A stretch of 64,000 bases of DNA, from the NCBI GenBank assembly GCA_963971425.1, contig OZ020517.1:11596501-11660500 (forward strand). The letters are read 5' to 3'. The position numbers and the translations under genes are program-made. Source of the stretch: Bryoerythrophyllum caledonicum. Lineage: Eukaryota > Streptophyta > Bryopsida > Pottiales > Pottiaceae. The notes below the pieces were generated by a model that had not been told where the DNA came from, searched no databases, and saw only the letters and a program-made list of their open reading frames with translations. Numbering within the stretch: position 1 is the stretch's first letter; every line of letters begins with the position of its first letter. Shown here in pieces: positions 11,992 through 22,479 of this stretch.

Positions 11992-12923
11992 TTAACCCCT
12001 AAAGGACCAAACGTCCCCCCGGGGTCATTTTGGATTTTGGGCATGTACCTACAATTTGAAAAAAAATCCTTTTTAATTGATTTTCTTTTTCAAGATAGGA
12101 TCTGATAAGAGCTTAGTGGAGATATTTTTTAATTTTTTTTTGGATTTGTGGTTTGAAAGATAGTACCACTTAAAGCCAAAAGTGGGACTTCGGGCACCTC
12201 CAAAAATTTTGACAAAAGTTTCTATTGACATTGAGATTTTTCACACATGTAAAGAATATTTCCTTATTTAGAATTTTAAAAAAAAAATCTTGTCTTTAGT
12301 GTAAAAAGGCATTTTATTCCAAGTCAAACATTTTCACACATTGTCGGGCAACGGGGGAAAAAAACTTCATCTTTTCTACATAAAACCTAGAGATCTTCAT
12401 ATTTTTCACTTTTTATTTTTTCAACAACAATATGTGGTGAAAACCTTCTTATTTACCGTTTGGATTATCATTTAAATACATACGTAGTTCACAAAAAAAC
12501 AAAACGTGAAATGGCAATTTTTGAACCTCCACTCCTTGCACACTTGTTTTGAATATGCTACACCCCTTTTTTACCTCTAAAAATTGGTGTGTTGGGAAAT
12601 AACATCATGCTTAAGACAATGGTGAAAGATTTAGATCTTATACAATGCAAAAATTTGATACAAAATGAAGTCAAAGTCAGCTGATCTACTCAACACAGGG
12701 ATGAAAATGAACCATTGTTTTGACTTTAAACACTAAAATCTATCAATCCGTGCGGTGGATTGCAACAAAAATTTGATGGCATGTTTATATGGAAGTCTAT
12801 TTTATGATCTTACGGTTGAAAATCCAAAATTCACTTGAAAAGGTGATTTTCATGTCTCTTTTTGACAGTGGCAATTTTGGACTGGTTTTAGAGCAAATTA
12901 GGCCGTGGTCCTTTAGGGGTTAA
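11992..12923 (-). mobile_element. piggyBac-like TTAA element, copy 2 (inverted)
   Basis: Reverse complement of 4347-5279 with the same termini (TTAACCCCTAAAGGACC on each strand) and nearly the same length (932 against 933 bp). The interiors align end to end with scattered substitutions, so both copies derive from one recent burst. No transposase frame is present. Confidence 0.75.
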
Positions 12924-13129
12924 ATTGAGATGAGCCAATAAAAAAGTATGAAAAACATGACCAGCCTTCCATAGCGCAAGAGCCTCATCTTCTTATGTAT
13001 GTTTGATAAAAAATAATCAAAATGCTCTCAAGTGAGTCCTTTGTTTTTATTACTATCTACACCAAAGTTGGTAGGTAGCTGTCTTGGCGTCCACATGATC
13101 AAAACTCATTACCTTCTAAGGGGCGGTTT

Positions 13130-13739
13130 ACACTATAGACCAAGAGCCGTGACCAAGGAAAATGGATTAATTCCATGGTCACACTTCATGGTCACACTTC
13201 CATGGTCACACTTCATAAAAATGTCATTTTTAAAGCCCTTGGGCCTCTCACTAAGTGTAAACCAAACTTGGACCGGGAGGAATGACCATGTACTAAAAAG
13301 TGGGCATGCTGATTTTTTTAATGAATGCCTAAAAAGGGCAGTATTTCCTAAAATAACAAAGAAAATAAAACAAGCCAAAAAGACAAAAAGGGTGGCCGTC
13401 ATTGTATCTACAGTAACGTTGGGCCCCCTTCCAAAAACAAAAAAACAAAAAACAAAAAAAACGACTTCAAAAATAATGAAACTACATTTCAGGCCCATGG
13501 TCCACTCGTTTCAGCAACGAGAGAACCCATTTAGCCTCTCTCACCGCAAAATCCGGGGGACCCTCCAACATTATCCATTAGGCCTATTTCTAGGTCCTTT
13601 GAGGACCTCAACTTCTTTGGTCACTTTTCTTTTTTCCTCCTAGTGTAAACCCAAGTCATCCCGGGACGAGTTGATGGAGCCAATCAGAGATTTAAGAGGG
13701 TCATGGGACGAGTTCTTGGTCCGTAGTGTAAACCGCCCC
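13130..13739. mobile_element. PIF/Harbinger-like MITE, copy 2
   Basis: Ends GGGGCGGTTTACACTA and TAGTGTAAACCGCCCC form an inverted repeat, flanked by TAA at 13127-13129 and 13740-13742. The interior is 610 bp and includes a small tandem 'tggtcacacttc' repeat near 13170-13215. The 203-codon plus-strand frame at 13032-13643 runs across the element border and has no domain, so it is not treated as a gene. A 5'-truncated copy lies at 42225-42614. Confidence 0.8.
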
Positions 13740-13742
13740 TAA

Positions 13743-14055
13743 GTACTTTTGATGGCAATGAGCCTTGAAACATAGACTTGATTGTGAATGCTGAGAATTC
13801 TTATGAAGCCTTTTTTTATGATTTGATTGATAAACTTTGTAGTGTGAAGGGTCTCTAAATTTATTTTAATTTTCCAACCTTTGAAAATTTCGGTAAGGGA
13901 TTTAATTTTTTTTATTTAACACTAGTACTTCTTGACACTTTCCAGTTCAAAACCGCCCATGCTAGTCCAAAGAGTGAAAAAGAGGAAAAGAAAGGTATGT
14001 AGTTTTATTTCCATCTTGAGCTTGAGATATTTCTAAAATTAGTTTAAAAGCTTCA
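13743..14055. other. AT-rich spacer
   Basis: Nothing recognised. Confidence 0.4.
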
Positions 14056-14059
14056 AACA

Positions 14060-14330
14060 AAACATGGCTGCAACTAGTACACTGTGAAAATTTGAAAAAA
14101 TATTGAAATTTAGCTAGAATGCTAACCACTATTATAGGATTCAACCACCTTTAATGATGATATCCACGGGTATTTTTGGGTATCACATAATTGTATGTCG
14201 GATATTATCGGGTATCATCTAGGTATCTCCACATGTTATATGCTTGAATGGCTTACCAAACTCCTTCAAAGTGCAAGTTGTAGCATTTCTGCCAATTTTC
14301 AGAATTTTCTTTTATGATGGATTGCTGGTG
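14060..14330 (+). repeat. Dispersed repeat, uninterrupted copy
   Basis: Matches the sequence at 30900-31082 joined to 31974-32060: 'actagtaca..', 'gggtatcaca', 'atcatctag', 'atctcca', then 'accaaac.ccttcaa', 'gt.g.atttctgccaattt'. The 31-kb copy is split by a MULE-like element, so this one represents the empty site. Confidence 0.6.
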
Positions 14331-14777
14331 GCGGGTTCAAATTCTTTGCTCTAATGGACTGTTATTTCCAAAGTAGAAACAAAAATACGGTAGGTAGGGG
14401 AGGGAAAAACAAGTCCTTTTACGAGCTGTCAATTGGGATCATGTGAACTGCATCTATGCACTTTCCAGCAACAATTCTCCTCGAAGATCTCTTGCCACAA
14501 AACGACCTTCAGTGAGATGCTACTTAGCACTAATTGAAAAGCTGTTTCTGATCCAGTTTCTGATCAGCTGGTGGTTTCCATCCAATAGCCCATGACTCAT
14601 TGTAAAGCCATCTTGTCATTGAGCCACCAATCAAAATCTATACATTTGCCTTTCGTCCACTGTAACTACACTAACTAATGATATTTAGTGTTCACCACAC
14701 TAATTTGTTTATACATGCTATAAGTTTTTACTTTCAATGAACATTTTAACCAATTGTGTTCACAATGATCCCACTCT

Positions 14778-15729
14778 TTAACCCCTAAAGGCTTAAGGTA
14801 TTTTCACACCAAAAGCACTTTGAAACTGCTCGTTTCAGTGCAATGAGTAACGAAGTAATCATAATCTTATATTTCTACATCTAACCATAGGATCTAAATT
14901 AACACTTGTTGATTAACGTCCTCAAAAAATTTCATAACCTTCGACCGTGTGGATTGAAAGATTATAGTGTTTGAAGTAGAGAGAATCGTTCATTTTCTCT
15001 CTTGTGTTGAGTGGATCAGCAGACTTTGACTTCACTTGGTGTTAGATTTTTGCACTATACTCGGTCTAGAAACATTATCATCATGTTAATCATGATGTTA
15101 TTTCCATGCACACCATTTTTTAGAGGTAGAAAAGGGGTGTAGCGTATTCAAAATAAATGTGAAAGGAGTAGAGGTTCAAAAATTGCCAATTGACGTTTTA
15201 TTTTTGTGAACTAAACATGTTTTAGAATGATATTTGGAATGGTCAATAAGAAGGTTTACACCACATCTTGTAGTAGAAAAAAAAATGTAAGAAATATGAA
15301 GATCTCTTAGTTTTATGTGGAAAATAAGAAGTTTTTTTGGTACCTTGCATGACAAAGTGTGACAAATGTGTGAAAATGTTTGACTTAGATTATTATGCTA
15401 TTTTCCACTTAAGACAAGAGATTTTTTCTGACAAAATGAAAGGAAATAATATTATTTGCTGCCTCTGAAAATTTCACATTCAGTAGATTGTTGTAGCACA
15501 TTTGTTTGGAGTTGCCCGACGAGCCCGGTCTTTCCATCAGAAATTCAAAATCCTATAACTTTTTAATAAAATCTCGGATTCAGGAAAAAAAATTGGACTC
15601 ATACAAAGCTTTTAGCAATGTCCATCTACAATAGAAATTTAAAAAAGGAATGTTATAAATTGGTACCATAGAAACCTGCTCAAAACTTCAAGAGTCCCTC
15701 GAGGCGAATCTTGGGCCATTAGGGGTTAA
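14778..15729 (+). mobile_element. piggyBac-like TTAA element, copy 3
   Basis: Starts TTAACCCCTAAAGGCTT and ends GGCCATTAGGGGTTAA. Interior landmarks (the 'tgaaactgctcgtttcagtg' block, 'gtttgaagtagagagaa', 'agaggtagaaaaggggtgt') tie it to copies 1 and 2 but with clear divergence, marking a second subfamily with the broken copy at 6666-7800. Length is 952 bp without coding capacity. Confidence 0.7.
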
Positions 15730-15865
15730 GTACATCGTACACTAAATAAAGTGTGGATTCATTAATGATGTGGATCATGCACACTAATTTCATCAAGCAC
15801 ATGCATGTCAAAATCGGATTGGCTAATCATTTTTAAGCAAGTGTCTGCCAGCTGTCAATTGAATG

Positions 15866-16080
15866 TGTCGTGCACAAACACATTGTGCAAAGATAACATC
15901 GTGCCAACAGGTGAGAGCGCATAATTAGAGACAAACTCGGAGCAATGGTGACTAAACTATCACCGTTGCTTCTGTAAACAACGAAAATAATAGTTCACGA
16001 GAAACTATCAACCACTAAGCAACCTAGGCTAGGAAAAAATAATTAAATACTCATACCACAACATTAGTAATTGGTCTACA
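15866..16080 (-). repeat. 3' LTR of gypsy copy G1
   Basis: The stretch runs from TGTCGTGCAC to GGTCTACA on the plus strand, so it starts TG and ends CA. The homologous stretch at 43602-43817 has the same ends and length, and similarity between the two copies stops at the TGTCG border. A pyrimidine-rich block follows (polypurine on the element strand), as expected next to a 3' LTR. Confidence 0.55.
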
Positions 16081-16329
16081 GGGATCCCTTTACTTGCCCG
16101 CTTTTCCCGTGCTGAAGCCCCTTTTACATCGGCGAACGACAAAATTAACGTAAATTGGAGGAACTACCAATCATGAAAACCTCTCAAGTTCAGAGAAATC
16201 AAGTCGACCTATTGAAAAGACACTAACAGACCGTATAGACAAAGGATAGACCGGGTGCAATGAGAGCCCCATCGTTAGTCGCCTCCAATACTTTTAGTGG
16301 CTAGACCTTGTCCACATAGACTCTGAATG

Positions 16330-16850
16330 TGCTAAACACTGTGGATATGACCATTGACCTAAAAGAGGTGGGGTTAAGCATTCCAGATGCCACTCCGCAG
16401 AACACAAGTCACAACTGATCATTATGGCTGCTCAGTTGGCACTTCCACACAATCGAAATCAAAATCCCGCAGAGATGTGAGAAAGACCAGGGTGTACCGT
16501 GCCATCAATATGTGGCAAATGACAAGGTGCGCAATTGCGCGTATGATCCTTCCATACCTTACCATCACGGCCTTCCAACAGTAACACTCCTAAGGTCTTC
16601 ACCTCACAAACTTCTTAAGATCACCCGTCCCGCCGTTACATCCAAGGTGGTGGGCGCTACTTGCTACAAATACACATAGTCTCTAAAAGTAAAACGTTGC
16701 ACTTGTGGTTGGTAACCTCCTCCTCGTATTGTAGCATAGTGCAATGTATCTCAATATTGAGAAATGGAGAGATTTTCCGATACCATAGACATCATCCACT
16801 TAAATAAATCCGCACGTTGTTCACACATTTGAGCCCACGTTGTCGGGTAA
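16330..16850 (-). pseudogene. Integrase C-terminus with PHD finger (G1)
   Basis: The minus strand encodes a remnant collinear with the better preserved copy at 44061-44657. After the integrase C-terminal part it shows 'HIDGTVHPGLSHIS', then a PHD-type zinc finger with the segment SCDLCSAEWHLECLTPPL and a downstream P-Q-C. The central C-D-x-C and W-H-L-x-C ligands are intact here, although they are lost in the other copy. At least two in-frame stops are present within the finger region. PHD fingers usually read histone H3 tails. A targeting role in integration is inference. Confidence 0.6.
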
Positions 16851-17002
16851 AGAGGAGCGGACATTGAGAATACGCGAGGTATCTGCCTGCAACTTTTTAT
16901 AGTCTGCTATGAAGTTCTGTCAAATCTTGTAATCTTCAGTCTTCTATCTTCAGTCTTCAAATTCCTCTGCGTTGGCCTATCCTGTGGTGGCTCTAAAGGT
17001 TA

Positions 17003-17554
17003 GGGCCGCTTCACACTATACCCAAGTCGAGTGACCGTCCGTCAAAATGAGTGGCCAAACTATGGCGAGAGACCAAACTTTTTTGCCAAAAAAATACATT
17101 AAAGCATATAGATTGAAGGTTTGGCCGGTCGTGGTGTGATGCCCCAAAGGCCAAGTCCAAAGTCCAAATCCCATATCATTATGCCAAAAAAAATCAGTCC
17201 AAAAATATCAGCAAAAAAAAAATCAGTCCAAAAATATTAGCAAAAAAAACTCAGCCAAAAAATTTGGTCTCTATCATCTAACGGTCTAGATCTTGTCAAT
17301 TTTTGATTATTTTAATAAAAATTCGACAGACTCTCGATTGTAATTTGGGTCAACTAAAATGGACGACCCAAGTTTTGCTCGAGAGGTTGTCGCTTTGGCG
17401 CCAAAACAACCCAAAAGTATTGCCATGTAGGACAACGACCTTTGGAGTTTGGGCACAAGTGTGAAGGCCCAAAGTCCGGACTTTTGCCATTCTAGCAATC
17501 TCATTGGTGGAAATCGACGGCCACTCGACTTGGCCACCAAGTGTGAAGCGGCTC
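17003..17554. mobile_element. PIF/Harbinger-like MITE, copy 3
   Basis: Ends GGGCCGCTTCACACTA and AGTGTGAAGCGGCTC, flanked by TTA at 17000-17002 and 17555-17557. Interior phrases (two 'cagtccaaaaatat.agcaaaaaaaa' units and 'agtgtgaaggccc') link it to the copy at 6801. It lies where the RT-to-integrase part of the gypsy element is missing. Confidence 0.7.
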
Positions 17555-17730
17555 TTAAGGGCTAATAGTGAATAATCACATAACCCGCAACAATGTTTAC
17601 GATGCAAAAAATGAAAATAACAAGCCACCAAAAATTGCCTAGGAATAACAATAAAAAGACAATGAGCCTCCAAAATTGGCTCGGAATAACAAAGCCACAA
17701 GCCACAACACACGACTCTTCAATCTTCAAG
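17555..17730. other. Spacer with TCTTCAAGT simple repeats
   Basis: Contains short runs of 'tcttcaagt' near 17718-17760. Similar 'cttcagtctt' runs occur at 16930-16960, on the other side of the MITE, which suggests one low-complexity stretch split by the insertion. Confidence 0.4.
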
Positions 17731-17733
17731 TTT

Positions 17734-18130
17734 TCAAGTCTTCAAGTCTTCATAGTCTTCAAGAATTGAGAAGAAACCAAATTCGAATGCATACTCACAA
17801 TCCGGTAAAGCCAACTCCACTAGCCTTGCAACCACCAACTCCTCCGTACGAGCGCGTATCATTCTCTGTTCAACGTTGCTATACTTGTGCGGTTTCCGAT
17901 ATATTGGTGTTTTGTCCGTCAAATCGATATGTACTTCTTGCCATTTCAACACACCTAGATCTTCTAGACTGAAGGCAAAACAATCCATATACTCCTTGAG
18001 GAACTCGTGTTCCTCTCTCTCAAGTGCTCCATCCGTCAGGCCTACTATCGGTTTCCAAGTATCCTTGGTCACCGCGTCTTTCAGTTCCTTTGGAGCAAGA
18101 TTTTCCTTACTTGGTTGCTATTCAATGCCG
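17734..18130 (-). pseudogene. Gypsy reverse transcriptase, N-terminal part (G1)
   Basis: The minus-strand frame at 17734-18072 reads the segment that opens gypsy RT domains: an acidic leader ending FAFSLEDLG, the phrase LTDKTPIYRKPHKYS, and then ARTEELVVARLVELALPDCEYAF. The canonical family wording (substrate-pocket Y-R-K-P, 'ARTEEL..AGLVEL..S.CEYA') is easily recognised. The catalytic YxDD part is absent because the copy is deleted downstream. The homologous stretch in G3 is 62660-63060. Confidence 0.75.
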
Positions 18131-18399
18131 GAATGAAGAAGCTTCCTCTTATGGGACAATCCCCTACTTTGGCTCCAATCCTCTACTCCATGGTGAGGAC
18201 ATTCAGCCTTGGGCATCGCAAAAAGATTCGCGGTACCCCACATGTTCCATGGATAAGGTGCTAAGGCCTTCTCCTCCTTTAACCACTTTGCATGTCACCT
18301 TGACAAAGACAAATGGTTGTCCGGCCGCCCGCAACTCATAAAATCCCATGTAACTTGTGAAACTAAAAGCTAACCACTTATATTATGCATCGAGCAACA

Positions 18400-19330
18400 A
18401 AATGATTTAGGTCAAGCATTTTAATTCCATTGCTTCTCCAAGTAAAAATTGCCGTTGTTGCTCCGAAACCCCAGGCGCATTGATAGTGCCCGTCCGAAAT
18501 CCCATGGCTCTCTTCCGTTTATCCGCGTTGGGCTCCACCATTTCTTGAGACAAGGAATTCCAAACAAGGCCAAGGCCGTTATCCTTAAAGGCATACGGCT
18601 AAGCAAAACCAACCAACGTAGGCAATGGCCTACGTGGTTCTTTCTTGCGGTTAACCACCGCCAAAGGTGTTTTGTTGTCATAATAAACGCGTTGTAGTGC
18701 CTCGTGAGGATCCAAAATGTCACTCACATAAACATCCTGTCGTATGATACGACCCACGACGGATTGTAGCAACTCTTGAGGTGCCATAATCGTCCACAAC
18801 AATGGCAGGCAATGTGCTTGCGATTCCACAGCAGCCGCATCCAGCAACACATGCAAATCCTCAATCTGGTGTATGCAATGTTTGCCCTCCAATGTCCTCG
18901 ACCTTGACCTACTCACCACCGACACATTCTCCACAATGTAACCTCGTGGTCGCTTCTGAGAGGTATGAAGCAAACATAGTACGCAAATCTTGTCGTGAAA
19001 CTGCGAAAAGTATCTTTCAACCCGTTCTGATGTCCAACCATGGACATACCTTGACATGGCCAACACGCGATAACAAGGTCCACATGGCCAATTTGGTGAA
19101 TGTCCTCTACTGAAAGCAATGCAATATCATTAACCAGCGTGGAAAATGAAGTCTTCATGGCACTAGTGGCCAACAAGGCTAGAAATTGGTTCCTCAATCA
19201 TTAGGAATTCCGCTTAGCCACGTGCCTTGTTGCCTCATCAACATCCATGTAGATGGAGCGTTATACCTTAATCCCTACTTGCTGCACTATTCCCAAGCCA
19301 ATTTTAATCCCGCCAAATAACTACAACAAC
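18400..19330 (-). pseudogene. C5 cytosine DNA methyltransferase inside gypsy element (G1)
   Basis: Conserved C5-methyltransferase motifs occur in order on the minus strand. Motif I is LFGGIKIGLG near 19264-19320 (S-adenosylmethionine loop; one glycine replaced by lysine). Next comes an acidic DVDEATRHVAKRN strand (motif II-like). Motif IV is CWPCQGMSMVGHQNGLKDT, with the catalytic Cys in PCQ at 19051-19059. Motif VI is YIVENV near 18918-18947. Motif VIII is AHCLPLLWT near 18793-18831, where the usual R-x-R has been lost. A motif IX-X-like stretch, GVSEQQRQFLLGEAMELK, lies near 18420-18490 if frameshifts are allowed. Several frameshifts and stops show it is dead. It lies between protease and RT, and a second remnant at the same place in G3 (63133-63255) shows it belongs to the element. 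The enzyme would methylate cytosine in DNA. Confidence 0.75.
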
Positions 19331-19716
19331 GTGGTACCATCGTCTTGTGCCTTCCAATGAATAATTAAAGTGTCCAAAGGTGGTTTTAAATCTTGGTCCA
19401 CTTTAGAGTTGTCTTCCACTTGTGGGTGCATTGAATGCTGCCAAGCATCTTTGATGACTTGCTTAGCAGCCCTATGAAGCTGAGTCACGGTACTACACGT
19501 CACTTCAATGTCGAGTTGATACCTCTCCGGGTCTCCACCACTTGTGTCTCCGACATGGGCATCCAGCTCATTAAGTGTAGCAGTATCCATAGAGAAATTA
19601 CCAAAACCCTCGTGAAACCATAGTGGTCTCACATCTATACCTCTCAAGAAGGCAAAGACATCCGCAAGTTTGCCAATCATAGCTCAAACAAAACGAGCCG
19701 GTAGCTAAGCCTTATG

Positions 19717-20155
19717 TCAATCTCCTACTTGCCATTCTAGTCTATAACTTGCAATTTTCTTCCATAAATCTAAGGTGAATCCCACGGAATATAGCACTGC
19801 CGAGCCGACCAGGACATCGTATAAGTTGGCCTCTGTGACTATTGCTTTCACCTTTATGAAGTTTGCATTGTCGACATCATCTTTGTTGAGTCGCAATATC
19901 AACTTTGATTTAGTGATGCCCGTAGCGTACTCCGTACCCCCCCATAGACCTGCTAATTGTTCATGAACACTTCTCCAAAGTGTCCCTAGTCAAACCCAAC
20001 TCCTCTATGGCAGACGTTGAAAGCATCTGCCATAGAGTTGAAAGCAGCTTCTCCACGTTGACCTCATAACTCTCATCCGCGTCTCCCCCAATCACTTTTG
20101 TCTTCAAAGCATTGACGCTCATGGAATTTTCCAAGTCACACATCATGTCCGCCAT
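19717..20155 (-). pseudogene. Retroviral-type protease-like segment (G1)
   Basis: Minus-strand frames 19961-20155 (ending EELGLTRDTLEKCS) and 19717-19902 (with YDVLVGSAVLYSVGFTLDLW and ASYRLEWQVGD) resemble the end of gypsy aspartic proteases, where an I-L-G/V-G-S strand follows the flap. The D-S/T-G active-site triplet is not visible, and the two pieces lie in different frames. The position between gag and methyltransferase supports the call. Confidence 0.5.
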
Positions 20156-20650
20156 CTTGAAGAGTGTTGCTCAACCGAAGCTGGTTTGTGGCATTAGCTT
20201 TGCTGAAAAACAATGAAGCCTCACAAACCATGATTGCAGTTTCGATTACCACTGTTTCCATTGGCTCTTCAACCCCAATTGTAGGGCGTGTAGAAGGCGC
20301 CCTACGCCGATTTGGAGGCACAATAGATGATGTTGGGACCATCTCCTCCAAGGTAAAAAATTCTGGAAAACGTACTTGGTGATTGCCCTTCCCATCTTGA
20401 GGATCTAGAATTGGGCTTACTCCACCTAGTGTTTCCTTGATCACTAGTGTTTGGCTTTGTATAAGGCCATAAGCCTCCCGCATGCCATCCATGGTAGCAA
20501 GTGCCATGCCACTCAACATAAAGTCTTCAAATACGTCGTCTGAGGTCTAAACCCACCTTCAGCATGGAAACTAGGAGTGGCTTTAGGCTTATCACTCATT
20601 GAAGCGGCGTTCGCACTCATGGCTTCTATCTTGGCCTCCAATTTTGCGAA
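20136..20650 (-). pseudogene. Gag-pol linker region (G1)
   Basis: The 127-codon frame at 20136-20519 has no catalytic motif. It is proline- and acid-rich with the phrase RRRAPSTRPTIGVEEPMETV and is collinear between the CCHC knuckles and the protease-like segment, so it is read as the linker. Function unknown. Confidence 0.45.
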
Positions 20651-21001
20651 CTAAACTTTTAAACTTTTCTTTTCCTTTCCAGAGGCCTTCGACCCCAAGT
20701 TGTCGTTGCCTCCTATCTTACCTGCTTTTCTTTCAGAAGGCTTCAACTCGGAGTGAAGCTTCCAACACTTAGCCTCAGAATGCGCCTTTGCACCGCGACT
20801 GGAGCAAAATCCACGAGCTTGGAGGTTGGAGGCCTTGCCTTCCTTGCAATCCTTCCTCAAATGCCTTGGCTTGCCACAACGGAAGCACAATGCATCAATG
20901 ATAGTGGCATAGGAGGGAATAGCAGCCTTAGCCATCTTTGCCTTCTCGGAAACCTTCTCTTCACGTTTGAAAAATCCCATGGCGGCTTTCTCCTCCAACA
21001 A
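20651..21001 (-). pseudogene. Gag nucleocapsid with CCHC zinc knuckles (G1)
   Basis: A lysine-rich 116-codon frame contains a canonical CCHC knuckle, CFRCGKPRHLRKDC (C-x2-C-x4-H-x4-C), near residues 39-52. A second knuckle, CSSRGAKAHSEAKC, has its second cysteine replaced by arginine. Such knuckles bind genomic RNA during packaging in retroelement gag proteins. Upstream gag lies in other frames. Confidence 0.75.
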
Positions 21002-21039
21002 ATTGATCTCAATTTACTCTGAAGTCTCGAACATAAATC

Positions 21040-22474
21040 GCAAAGTCAGTGGCTCATCCAATCGCAATGCGACCTTGCGAACTAAGGTTTCAGTTCCTTC
21101 TCAAGGATACTATACCAATGTTGTACCGCGTGTTACTCCGCGATTCCTTGAATGGTAGAGATCAGTCTCCGCAATCTTACATGAGCTTCTTGCAAGGATT
21201 TGTCTCCTCTTTGCGCAAAAGACCTCAACGCCTTCATCTTCTACGCTCGTTGACCATGGTAATCTCGGCGAAGGCATATGAAGAACCTGGCTACGGGATT
21301 GAATGGAGGTGGGACAGTCACTATAACCACTGGTTGACTCATCTCCCCGGCACCACTTGTGCACTTATTTGTTTTCCCTTGTTCACGAGTGATGGCACTC
21401 TCGGTGCCTCACCGAAAACAACCGCATAGTTCTATGCATAGAAATATCTCCACGCCAAGACTTGTGCCATGTGAGCCTCCTCAAAAATTCCATAATCCGC
21501 TAACATACCTCTCTCCAGACATCCAAACAAGGCACTCCAAACCATGTACGGATTGAAGTTGGGGTTACGGCACTTTTGCAGTTCACACCACATGGTGAAC
21601 TCCCTCTTGAAGTTATCGACCTCGATGGTGCCCGTGGCACCCGAGAATCTCCGTATCCCACGCTCTCCACCTCCTTATGGTGAAGCCATGTCTTTCCAAA
21701 CAAAATATGATTGATGTGGCCTCTTGAATAGATTTGATTCTACAACACTCACGTCAGGCTCGTTAAAAGGTTCTTTGTCTTCCACTACCGGTTGGACCGT
21801 GTCTTCCTCCTCTTCCGGTTAAGTGTCAACTTCCTCCACCTTTCACAAACGCCTACCACAAAGATGAAGTTTCTCCGAGTGAAGTTGGGTCCCTTCCACG
21901 TCTCCAAATTGAGAATCGAATGGCTCAATCAAAGAAGCGCCATGCTTAATGTGTGCCCTTTATCTCCGGAGCGTAAATGGTTGGTCGTTCTTCCCAATCG
22001 AGTAATTCCAAGGTGAGTGTTGCACACAGTGCTGGCATGCTCTCGCCACGTACCCGCTTCCCACTGCCACGTAGTATGAAAGAAGAAGCCCTCTTTTTCA
22101 AACGCTGTGATGATCGGAGAAAACGTGGGCAAGTAGTTACCCTAGCGGAAATCCTCCACCTCCACGGCGTACCTTGATCCAACGTTCTTTAGGGCAACAA
22201 CCTTCTCTCCAACCACAAGATCCACGGCTTTAACTTCGACCCGCGCAGGACACAAAGGTGCTCGCACACCCTCCTTGGCACGAAGTGCTCGGACTTTGCG
22301 CGTACCACCAAGTGAAGTCCAATACTTCGCGGATTCTTCGGTCATTACCTTTGTACTAGGCTTGCGCAAATTTTGGGGCCTAGTGCGAGACTCGGCTATG
22401 GGGGATAGCTCAAAATTGCTTCTACTAGAGTTGGCTTTGAAGGTGTAGCTTTCACTTACAAATCTTGAAGGCAT
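21040..22474 (-). pseudogene. Gag N-terminal region, frameshifted (G1)
   Basis: Read across frames on the minus strand, this stretch gives gag-like phrases. Near 21490-21630 one frame reads EVDNFKREFTMWCELQKC and then ALFGCLERGMLADYG, resembling the capsid part of gypsy gag. The frame at 22142-22474 begins MPSRFVSESY and is probably the start region. Stops and frame changes occur throughout. Without an intact relative, the borders are approximate. Confidence 0.5.
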
Positions 22475-22479
22475 GAAAT

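Larger units (their letters stand above)
15866..22474 (-). mobile_element. Decayed Ty3/gypsy retrotransposon with methyltransferase (copy G1)
   Basis: Read on the minus strand from 22474 down: gag with CCHC zinc knuckles, protease-like segment, C5 cytosine methyltransferase, reverse transcriptase start, a deletion occupied by a Harbinger MITE, the end of integrase with a PHD finger, a polypurine stretch and a 3' LTR. Most of RT, RNase H and the integrase core are missing. Every domain carries frameshifts or stops, so the copy is dead. No 5' LTR could be found to the right. Partial relatives lie at 43602-45026 (G2) and 61078-63255 (G3), all in the same orientation. Confidence 0.8.

Noticed and set aside
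13032..13643. 203-codon plus-strand frame as a gene, with a 121-codon frame opposite.
   Set aside because: It crosses a well-defined MITE border, and the 42-kb copy of the same MITE does not keep the frame.
18400..19330. Methyltransferase as a host gene interrupted by a retrotransposon.
   Set aside because: It is collinear with pol on the same strand and a second remnant occurs at the same place in another copy (63133-63255).
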